Source: Acidobacteriota bacterium (GTDB taxonomy: Bacteria; Acidobacteriota; Blastocatellia; Pyrinomonadales; Pyrinomonadaceae). Taken from it: a stretch of DNA of 64,000 nt. A program made the translations under genes and the position numbers. Positions 58,047 through 64,000 of this stretch are shown here, one piece after another. A model generated the notes under the pieces. It ran no database searches. It was not told the DNA's origin and saw only the letters and a program-made list of their open reading frames with translations. The DNA lies in NCBI GenBank assembly GCA_016716435.1, contig JADJWI010000003.1, positions 62,001-126,000 on the forward strand, read 5' to 3'. Numbering within the stretch: the stretch's first letter is position 1; every line of letters begins with the position of its first letter.

Positions 58047-59545
58047 ACGAGAACGAAAACAACGAAGTGGAAGCGGCGGCACCTCGCAACACAAAGCTGA
58101 TCGTGGCGATCGCGGGCGGAGCGGTAGTTGTTTTGCTTGCGGCAGTCGCCATCTGGTATTTCGCGTTCGCGGGAGACGGTGCGGCAGGCAGGGCGGTGCC
58201 CGCTCCGCGTTCTTTGCCGACCGCTCCGAGCGAAAGCCAGCCATTGACCGGCCAGACCCTGACGATCGGCGCCGAACAGCGTGAGAACGCCGGCCTCGTT
58301 ATCGAGACCATCGGCGAGCAGCTCGCCGCCGAGCTTGGGCTAACCGCGGCGACCGGCGTCGTCGAGCCGAATGCTTATCGCAACACCCCCGTGCTGCCAC
58401 TCGTCGGCGGAGTCGTTCGCAGCATCGGGCCGGAGCTCGGCGATCAGGTCTCGCGAGGGCAGACGGTTGCAGTGGTTTTCAGCAATGAATTTGCCGATGC
58501 CCAGTCGCGCTACGTCGCCCTGCTGACCGAGGCCGAAAATGCCCGACGAAATTTTGAGCGAACACAGCGGCTAGTCGCAATCAATCAGCCGGGCCGAACC
58601 GAATTTGACGCCGCCGCACGACAGATGAAGGCCGCCGAGGCCGCACTCAACGAGATGCAGGCACGCTTTCAGCGGACGACCCGCCTGCTCGCCATCGGCG
58701 GTGCAAGCCGTGAGGAACTTGAGCAAGACACGACGAAACTTCGCACGGCCGAGGCCGAAGTGGCCGAGGCCCGCAACCGCTACGACCGTGCCGGCCGGCT
58801 GCTTGAGATAAACCCCGAAACGCGTTCGCAGAATGAAGAGGCGCTCAATAAACTCCGCACCGCCGAGGGCGAACTTGCCTCGGCACGGCAGAGGCTTGTT
58901 CTATATGGGATGAGCGAGGCGAGGCTGAACGGGCTTCGTTCGCCCTCGCAGATCCGGTCGGAAATGGAAGTGCCGGCACCGGTCTCGGGCACTGTCACGA
59001 CCCGGACGGCCAACCCGGGCGAAGTGGTCGACGCCAATAAGGAACTCATTCGCGTAACTGATCTTTCGACCGTTTGGGTCATCGCCCAGGCATTTGAACG
59101 CGACCTGCCAAAGCTCCGGACCGGCAGCGGGGCGTCGGTCACGACCGCTGCCTTTCCTGATAGGCTTTTCCGCGGGCAGGTGACCTACATCGACCCCGCC
59201 ATTGACCCCGCAACGCGTACGGCGAAGGTCCGCGTTGAGATACCGAACGGTGATCGAGTGCTCAGGCTCGGGATGTTCGTCAACGTCGCCTTCGGCGCAC
59301 TTCAGCAGAGCGAGCGGACCGTGCCCGTAATTCCGGCCGACGCCGTGCAAACGGTGAGCGGCAGGCCGACCGTTTTCCTCGCGACGGCCGACCCGAACGT
59401 CTTCGAACTGCGGCAGGTCTCGCTCGGGAGTGAGACTAACGGCCGCTATCCGGTGCTTGAAGGCGTTAACGTCGGCGACCAAGTCGTTACGACCGGAAGC
59501 TTTCTGCTACGTGCTGAGTGGGTAAAGTTAAACCCGGGGCAATAG
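58043..59545 (+). CDS. Efflux RND periplasmic adaptor (CusB/CzcB type)
   Basis: A 500-residue membrane fusion protein. An N-terminal anchor (about residues 18-42) leads to a low-complexity Ala/Pro/Ser linker. The lipoyl halves are PLVGGVVRSIGPELGDQVSRGQTV and VPAPVSGTVTTRTANPGEVVD; between them a long coiled coil (about 155-300) contains AENARRNFERTQRLVA and RFQRTTRLLAIGG. The beta-barrel and membrane-proximal domains follow (VTYIDPAIDPATRTAKVRVEIPN). No Met-rich N-terminal copper site as in CusB is apparent. It is last in the A-C-B operon. Confidence 0.9.
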   Translation: MNENENNEVEAAAPRNTKLIVAIAGGAVVVLLAAVAIWYFAFAGDGAAGRAVPAPRSLPTAPSESQPLTGQTLTIGAEQRENAGLVIETIGEQLAAELGLTAATGVVEPNAYRNTPVLPLVGGVVRSIGPELGDQVSRGQTVAVVFSNEFADAQSRYVALLTEAENARRNFERTQRLVAINQPGRTEFDAAARQMKAAEAALNEMQARFQRTTRLLAIGGASREELEQDTTKLRTAEAEVAEARNRYDRAGRLLEINPETRSQNEEALNKLRTAEGELASARQRLVLYGMSEARLNGLRSPSQIRSEMEVPAPVSGTVTTRTANPGEVVDANKELIRVTDLSTVWVIAQAFERDLPKLRTGSGASVTTAAFPDRLFRGQVTYIDPAIDPATRTAKVRVEIPNGDRVLRLGMFVNVAFGALQQSERTVPVIPADAVQTVSGRPTVFLATADPNVFELRQVSLGSETNGRYPVLEGVNVGDQVVTTGSFLLRAEWVKLNPGQ

Positions 59546-59557
59546 CCGGAACATCTA

Positions 59558-60931
59558 TCACTTCATCGAATCAAGAATATCGGCGATGTCCTTTTCGGTC
59601 GTGTCGGGATTGATAAAGCAAAATCGGGCGACGGTTTCGTGAACTCCATGTGACCGCCACTTGGTCGGCGCGACGAGGGCAAAGCCATCGCTGTGGTTTT
59701 TATAGGTCCAGCGGTTGTAGTCGTCGGGCTGCCATCCGAGCCGGCGATAAAGTACGCACGAAAGGCTCGGGTCGCGGACAAGCTCAACGTGCGGTGCGGC
59801 GTCGATCAGCCGGCCGGCGATCTGGGCAAGCTCAATGCCGCGTTCGATCGCCTTGGCGTAGCTGTCGGTCCCGTGCATCGCCAGCGAGAACCAGAGCGGA
59901 AGCCCGCGGACGCGGCGCGTCAACTGAATCTGATAATCCGCCGGGTTGAATCCGCGAGCACCTTCGTCGTAAAAAATGTCGAGATACGACCCGCCCTGCG
60001 AATGCGCACGGCGGGCGATCTCCGGCTCGCGATAGATGACAGCACCGCAATCATAGGGCGAGAAGAGCCACTTGTGCGGGTCGATTGTGACGCTGTCCGC
60101 CAGCTCGATGCCATTGAAAAGATGCCGCACCGACGGGGCCGCGAGCGCTCCGCCGCCATAAGCGGCATCAACATGAAACCAAACGCCGAGGTCGCGACAG
60201 ATCCGTCCGATGCCCTCAAGGTCGTCGATGATACCGGCGTTGGTAGTCCCGGCGGTTGCGACCACGCCAAAGAACCGCGAGCGTTCCTCGGGCGTCAGCA
60301 GGCTGATGCGTTCGGCCAGCATCTCGCTCCCGAGCCGGCCTTCGGTATCGATCAGCATCACGTCCGCATCGATCACTTTCGCCATCGCACGAACTGAAGA
60401 ATGCGCTCCCGCAGAGCTGATGATCAGCCCGCGGGTCGTGCTACGCGAAGGATCCGCCTCTCGCCATGCCTCGCGGGCGGCTACCATCGCCGATAGATTT
60501 GCCTCGGTCCCGCCGCTTGTGAAAACTCCAAAGGCGCCCTCGGGCAAACCTGTCAGCGAAACGAGCCACCGCATCGCTTCATTTTCGGCAAAGATGCAGC
60601 CGCCGCCTTCCATCCAGAAGGCTCCGTGGACGCTGGTCGCCGAGGTGACGAGGTCGAACATTATCGCCGCCCGCGTTGGCGAGGCCGGAACGAAAGCGAG
60701 ATGCCGCGGATGATCGATCGGCACACTCGCCTTTACAAGCACATCACGGAAAAGCTCGAAGGCCTTCTCGCCGCCGATTCCGGCAGGCGTTACGGTCTCA
60801 CCGACCAGCGAGCGGAGTTCCCGCTCCGACTTCGGCTTGCCGAGATGCGGATCCGTATCGGTGATGCGGTTTATCGCATACTTCATGACGTCGAGCGTCA
60901 TTTCGATGAGGTCAATGTCTATCTCATGCAT
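59558..60931 (-). CDS. PLP-dependent decarboxylase (group II, aromatic-L-amino-acid type)
   Basis: The 457 residues match group II decarboxylases. The PLP lysine is in TIDPHKWLFSPYDCGAV (about residue 290), preceded by FHVDAAYGGGAL with the conserved Asp. The N-terminal FVPASPTRAAIMFDLVTSATSV, SGGTEANLSAMVAAREA and a C-terminal FALVAPTKWRS segment are typical. The substrate could be an aromatic amino acid, glutamate or aspartate; the family cannot be resolved by eye. It is last of the four-gene operon with RIC, YwiC-like and radical SAM genes, 6 bp from the latter. Confidence 0.88.
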   Translation of the reverse strand: MHEIDIDLIEMTLDVMKYAINRITDTDPHLGKPKSERELRSLVGETVTPAGIGGEKAFELFRDVLVKASVPIDHPRHLAFVPASPTRAAIMFDLVTSATSVHGAFWMEGGGCIFAENEAMRWLVSLTGLPEGAFGVFTSGGTEANLSAMVAAREAWREADPSRSTTRGLIISSAGAHSSVRAMAKVIDADVMLIDTEGRLGSEMLAERISLLTPEERSRFFGVVATAGTTNAGIIDDLEGIGRICRDLGVWFHVDAAYGGGALAAPSVRHLFNGIELADSVTIDPHKWLFSPYDCGAVIYREPEIARRAHSQGGSYLDIFYDEGARGFNPADYQIQLTRRVRGLPLWFSLAMHGTDSYAKAIERGIELAQIAGRLIDAAPHVELVRDPSLSCVLYRRLGWQPDDYNRWTYKNHSDGFALVAPTKWRSHGVHETVARFCFINPDTTEKDIADILDSMK

Positions 60932-60937
60932 TCGTGT

Positions 60938-61735
60938 TCAATTCTGCTGCGGCCGGTCGAAGGGCGTTATGACCCGGATGCCCGCAAACCCGGCGATGCG
61001 GCCACCGATCTCACCCGCTTCGCTCGGTTCCATTGTTTTGAGGACGTGCATCCCTTCGGGACGGCCGGTAATGTTTCCACGCGATTCAAGCACCCACTCG
61101 CTCGGGATCGGGCGGAGCGGAATGTTGAGCTCGATCTCGTCCGGGCCGATCTCGCGATAGATTTCGGCGAGCCGCTCGATGTCTGCTTCGGCGGGCCGCG
61201 TCAGAAGCATAGTCTGGATGCCGAGAAAGCCTGCAAATTCTTGCCGGAACTGCTGGATGCCGGAAATGATCGAATCGAGACCGATGCCCGCTGCCGGGCG
61301 GTCAACGCGGCGGAGCGAATCTTCGGACCAGGCATCGAGCTTGCAGTAAACGCGGTCGGCAAGGCCGGCCTCGGCCCGCACATTCGCATCGCCGAGAAGG
61401 GTCGAGTTGGTCAGGATCGCGATCGGTTTGCCGGTCCGCTCGCGGATCGCCGTTATGATCTCGCCGAGATTAGCGGCAAGCGTCGGCTCGCCGCTGCCGG
61501 AGAACGTGATGACAACGGCCGACTGCCAATCTGCTTTTTGCAGGTCGCTGATGACCTTTTCGGTCGGGATGAAAACGGCCCGTTCGGTGGTTACGCGGTT
61601 GATCTTGCCTAGCTGGCAATAAACGCACTCGAACGAACAGATCGAATCGACGCAAAGGACGTCCACACCGAGCGAACGCCCCAGCCGCCAGGAATCGACC
61701 GGGCCATAGATCGAGTTGTGTTCAGCTTCGGCCAT
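60938..61735 (-). CDS. Radical SAM protein (COG0731-like)
   Basis: ATG 61735 gives 265 residues. The [4Fe-4S] motif is C-x3-C-x2-C in CSFECVYC (about residues 31-38); TFSGSGEPTLAANL is the S-adenosylmethionine-binding GxGEPT strand, and ILTNSTLL follows. The opening NSIYGPVDSWRLGRSLGVD is typical of the Fe-S oxidoreductase group COG0731, whose products and substrates are mostly unknown. A frame upstream to 62083 gives no family-like sequence. It begins 5 bp after the YwiC-like stop and ends 6 bp before the decarboxylase start. Confidence 0.85.
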   Translation of the reverse strand: MAEAEHNSIYGPVDSWRLGRSLGVDVLCVDSICSFECVYCQLGKINRVTTERAVFIPTEKVISDLQKADWQSAVVITFSGSGEPTLAANLGEIITAIRERTGKPIAILTNSTLLGDANVRAEAGLADRVYCKLDAWSEDSLRRVDRPAAGIGLDSIISGIQQFRQEFAGFLGIQTMLLTRPAEADIERLAEIYREIGPDEIELNIPLRPIPSEWVLESRGNITGRPEGMHVLKTMEPSEAGEIGGRIAGFAGIRVITPFDRPQQN

Positions 61736-61740
61736 CGCGT

Positions 61741-62559
61741 TCAGATGCCCGTATGATAACCGATGATGAGCGAAAGGACAGCCGCGAGGCCATAGATGAC
61801 CTCCCAGACGCCGATCTTCATCGCCTTTGCCGGCCGGCGGAAGCGAGAAAGGCCGATCACCGAACGAACGAGAAGAAGTACAAAGACCGCGGCCGCAAGC
61901 AGCGGCAGAAGCCCGGCGTTCCAAAGCAATGCGGTCACGGCGAGAGCGACCAAATGCGAAGCGGCAGGCACCGCGAACGAGAACGGCTTGCCCTTTTCTA
62001 GCCGCAGCCGGCTGCGGACGTAAAGTATCGAAGGAACAAACCTTGCGATGAAGAACACCCAGATCGCCGCGGCCTGCGGCCAATCAAAACCGCCGGCAAG
62101 CGCGATGGCCGCGGCCGATGAAGACATCGCAAAGGCACCGGTCAGCTCCGCGGCAAGCTCGCGGTTCTTTCGCGAGGCATCGCAATAGATCTGATAAAGG
62201 GCAAATGGCGCGACCACCGCAAACGGCAAAAAGGCGACAAGCGGCGAGGTCAGAAACGAACCTGCAAGGCCGGCCGCAAACACCGCGAAGAAGATCAACA
62301 CGAACTGAAGCGCGATGCGGGTTTGCGGAAGCGACCTGCCGGCGAGCCGATCGACGAGAAAGATCTGCAGCGGCCGCCGCATCATAAATGCGCCGATCAC
62401 CATTACTGCAATCGGCAATGAAGCTGCCGAAAACGCGATCGCAGTAGCCGCGACGATCGGCTCGAACAAAAACCCCCACGATCCGTGCTCAACCGGAAGA
62501 ACGATCTTGCTTGCTCGGATCGCGGGGCGTTTGAATTCGACTTCGGCAGCCTGCTGCAT
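61741..62559 (-). CDS. YwiC-like integral membrane protein
   Basis: This 272-residue protein has about eight hydrophobic helices. The opening SKIVLPVEHGSWGFLFEPIV is the diagnostic start of the YwiC-like family (PxEHGxW). Later AAELTGAFAMSSSAAAIALAGG and WVFFIARFVPSILYVRSRLRL are also family-like. In Bacillus subtilis ywiC lies in the nar-fnr region, so a link with anaerobic nitrogen-oxide metabolism has been suspected; here it lies between RIC and a radical SAM protein, which agrees. Its molecular function is unknown. ATG 62559 lies 16 bp after the RIC stop. Confidence 0.8.
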   Translation of the reverse strand: MQQAAEVEFKRPAIRASKIVLPVEHGSWGFLFEPIVAATAIAFSAASLPIAVMVIGAFMMRRPLQIFLVDRLAGRSLPQTRIALQFVLIFFAVFAAGLAGSFLTSPLVAFLPFAVVAPFALYQIYCDASRKNRELAAELTGAFAMSSSAAAIALAGGFDWPQAAAIWVFFIARFVPSILYVRSRLRLEKGKPFSFAVPAASHLVALAVTALLWNAGLLPLLAAAVFVLLLVRSVIGLSRFRRPAKAMKIGVWEVIYGLAAVLSLIIGYHTGI

Positions 62560-62575
62560 TGCTTGTATTTTTGCC

Positions 62576-63310
62576 CTAGGCCGCGACTGCGAGAGCGGCG
62601 TCTTCGAGTTCGACGGCACGAGGGAAGAGCACGTTATTCTCCAGGTGAATGTGCTCGTGAAGGTCGCGTTCGAGCTCGGCCAATCGGTAATAAAGCCCCG
62701 TAAAGCTCGGGCAAGCATCCGGCGGCGGCGTGTAGTCCTTCGAGAGCGACCGCATTTTCCTGAGTATATCACCGGCCGTATCGTGCTCGCTCATCATCAT
62801 CCGGATCGGATTGCGGACCGTACCGAAGGGCGGCATCGGTGCGGGCAGCCCTTTCTCTTTGCAGCGGGCCAGCCGCTCGACGAAGGGAAAAAGCACCTCT
62901 TCCTCTTTCATCATATGAGGGAAAAGGTCATCTGAGAGTTCTTCGAAGGCGGCCTTGAGCTCGATCAGCTCTGAGTGGTTGTCGCCATGGACGCGGGCGA
63001 CCTTGTCCATCAGCGGTGCGAGGCTGCGAAGCTCGTTCTTCGTGAAAACGTGATGCTTATCAAGGATGTGCGAGATAAGTTCAGGGAGCGAAGCGTTGCC
63101 GACCCAGGGATCGGCCGCGACGCCCGTGGCAAAGAGAGCCTCGAGCCGCTCGATCACGTCTCGTGTGTCAACGCCCGCACGCTCGCAGGCCTCGGCGATC
63201 GGCTTTCTGCCGCCGAAGCAGTAATCGATCTTAAATTCTTCAAAGACCCTTGTCGTTTGCGGCATTTCAAGGGCGATCTCGCGTACGGTCATGGTTGAAA
63301 GGTTTTGCAT
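62576..63310 (-). CDS. Iron-sulfur cluster repair di-iron protein (RIC; ScdA/YtfE/DnrN)
   Basis: A 244-residue RIC protein that restores Fe-S clusters damaged by nitric oxide or peroxide. ATG 63310 has a strong TAGGAG site. Residues 1-60 form the ScdA_N domain with the conserved Cys in FKIDYCFGG. The hemerythrin-like four-helix part has His ligands in HILDKHHVFTK, HGDNHSELI, FPHMMKEEEVLF, MMSEHDTAGD and HEHIHLENNVLF with Glu in EEEV and ENNV. It heads an operon with the YwiC-like, radical SAM and decarboxylase genes (gaps of 16, 5 and 6 bp) behind a probable FNR/Dnr-type promoter. Confidence 0.93.
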   Translation of the reverse strand: MQNLSTMTVREIALEMPQTTRVFEEFKIDYCFGGRKPIAEACERAGVDTRDVIERLEALFATGVAADPWVGNASLPELISHILDKHHVFTKNELRSLAPLMDKVARVHGDNHSELIELKAAFEELSDDLFPHMMKEEEVLFPFVERLARCKEKGLPAPMPPFGTVRNPIRMMMSEHDTAGDILRKMRSLSKDYTPPPDACPSFTGLYYRLAELERDLHEHIHLENNVLFPRAVELEDAALAVAA

Positions 63311-63342
63311 AATTACTCCTAAGACAGGTAATGTCACTCTTG

Positions 63343-63384
63343 ATTATGTTGCCCGGCGGTGCGGAAAAAAATGACCCCGGTCAT
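63343..63384 (-). promoter_or_regulatory. Class II FNR/Dnr-like promoter of the RIC operon
   Basis: The palindrome ATGACC-CC-GGTCAT (63371-63384) has the TGAC-N4-GTCA form of NO- or O2-sensing CRP/FNR regulators (FNR itself uses TTGAT-N4-ATCAA). On the reverse strand CATAAT (63348-63343) is a near-perfect -10 box. If transcription starts at 63336 the palindrome centre is at exactly -41.5, the class II activation position. No -35 box is visible, as expected. The palindrome ends 14 bp before the divergent mobA start. Confidence 0.6.
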
Positions 63385-63398
63385 AAAGCGAAGATTTA

Positions 63399-64000
63399 AT
63401 GAAAGCAGCGGCTTACATCATTGCCGGCGGTGAGGGAAAGCGGCTCGGGCAGCCGAAATGGACGGTCGAGCTCGGTGGAAAACGGATGATCGCTTTCATC
63501 GCGGAAGCGCTTTCGGAGGTAGCTGAGGACGGCGAAGTGACGGTCGTTGCGAGGCGGCCTATCGAGGTTGAAGGTTTTAGGGTCATCGCAGATTCGCCGC
63601 CGATCAGTGCCGCGGAAACGGCCGGCGGGCCGCTCGTCGGGCTTTACACGGCGTTGCTGGATTCAGAGAGCGAGTGGCTAATCGCTGCGGCCTGCGACCT
63701 GCCTTTTGTTACGGATGAATTATTCAGGCGGCTCTTGAGCGAGTGTTCGGACGATCTCGACGCTGTTGTTCCGGTTCAGCCTGATGGAACACCGCAGCCG
63801 CTTTCTGCGGCGTATCGCGTGGCGGCCTGTCTGCCCGCGGCGGAGAAGGCGATCGCGGATGGAAATCTCAGTATGTTCAGCCTTTTGGATTGGGTCCGAA
63901 CACGGTTCGTGCCGTTTGATGAGCTTGAAGATCTTACGGATTCAGAACGCTTCTTTTTCAATATCAACACTCCCGACGACCTCGCGAAAGCCCGCGAGAT
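63399..64000 (+). CDS. mobA: Molybdenum cofactor guanylyltransferase MobA (3' end outside window)
   Basis: The frame starts at ATG 63399 and is open to the window edge, giving at least 200 residues. MobA joins GMP to molybdopterin to form the guanine dinucleotide cofactor used by nitrate reductases and other DMSO-reductase-type enzymes. The nucleotide loop is AYIIAGGEGKRLGQPKW (about residues 5-21), then SAAETAGGPLVGLYTAL, AACDLPFVTDELF (metal-binding Asp), and near the end NINTPDDLAKARE, which is typical of the C-terminus. Little of the gene is missing. It is divergent from the RIC operon across an 88-bp region with the palindromic site. Confidence 0.9.
   Translation, partial: MKAAAYIIAGGEGKRLGQPKWTVELGGKRMIAFIAEALSEVAEDGEVTVVARRPIEVEGFRVIADSPPISAAETAGGPLVGLYTALLDSESEWLIAAACDLPFVTDELFRRLLSECSDDLDAVVPVQPDGTPQPLSAAYRVAACLPAAEKAIADGNLSMFSLLDWVRTRFVPFDELEDLTDSERFFFNINTPDDLAKARE

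Overview
The window reads as about 64 kb of chromosome from a high-GC, Gram-negative, LPS-making bacterium. The protein families (secreted DUF-type lipoproteins, DUF1015, LpxK, a BY-kinase, Cus/Czc-type RND efflux) and the style of the intergenic repeats fit Acidobacteriota, most likely class Blastocatellia (Pyrinomonadaceae-like). That placement is inference; no rRNA or tRNA gene was seen to confirm it.

Layout. 1-5036: tail of a secreted protein, DUF1015, an intradiol-dioxygenase-like lipoprotein, a GNAT, and a coupled trio (HETGH membrane protein, SDR, beta-lactamase-fold hydrolase). 5264-13517: cell elongation cluster mreB-mreC-mreD-mrdA-rodA-PBP1A, closed by a hairpin terminator. 13553-19155: mostly reverse-strand housekeeping and exported genes (esterase, sugE, an orphan barstar, a lipoprotein, lipB, a thioredoxin-like protein, a PepSY protein). 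19156-22942: an accessory patch with three AT-richer genes for secreted proteins of unknown function. It lies between intergenic stretches full of degenerate tandem arrays (strict 7-nt and 9-nt periods) and REP-like palindromes. 22943-35574: RNase Z-like hydrolase, J-domain coiled-coil protein coupled to a K+ channel, HI0933 flavoprotein, rmlD, a tyrosine autokinase and a 1243-residue GltD/PyrK-type flavoenzyme fusion. 35591-47379: unknown exported proteins, a two-gene cassette bounded by a relic of the asparaginase 3' end, asparaginase, recN, M14 peptidase, SYLF protein, lpxK, trpG/pabA, def. 47473-51528: ABC-FtsX-HlyD exporter. 51617-59545: two small DUF genes, then a heavy-metal efflux operon in the unusual order A-C-B. 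59558-64000: a four-gene operon headed by the NO-damage repair protein RIC, divergent from mobA.

How the genes work together. MreBCD, PBP2, RodA and PBP1A form an elongasome. The Cus-type genes, with a Cys-rich exported protein and a YtkA-like lipoprotein, form a metal export module. RIC, a YwiC-like membrane protein, a radical SAM protein and a PLP decarboxylase are tightly spaced. A perfect ATGACC-CC-GGTCAT palindrome lies at exactly -41.5 relative to a good -10 box, the geometry of an FNR/Dnr class II promoter, and mobA (molybdenum cofactor) starts on the other side.

Most unusual content: the heptamer and nonamer satellite-like arrays, the RIC/mobA promoter, the Nfn-like flavoenzyme fusion and the asparaginase-relic cassette. 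No transposase, CRISPR array, tRNA or rRNA was found.
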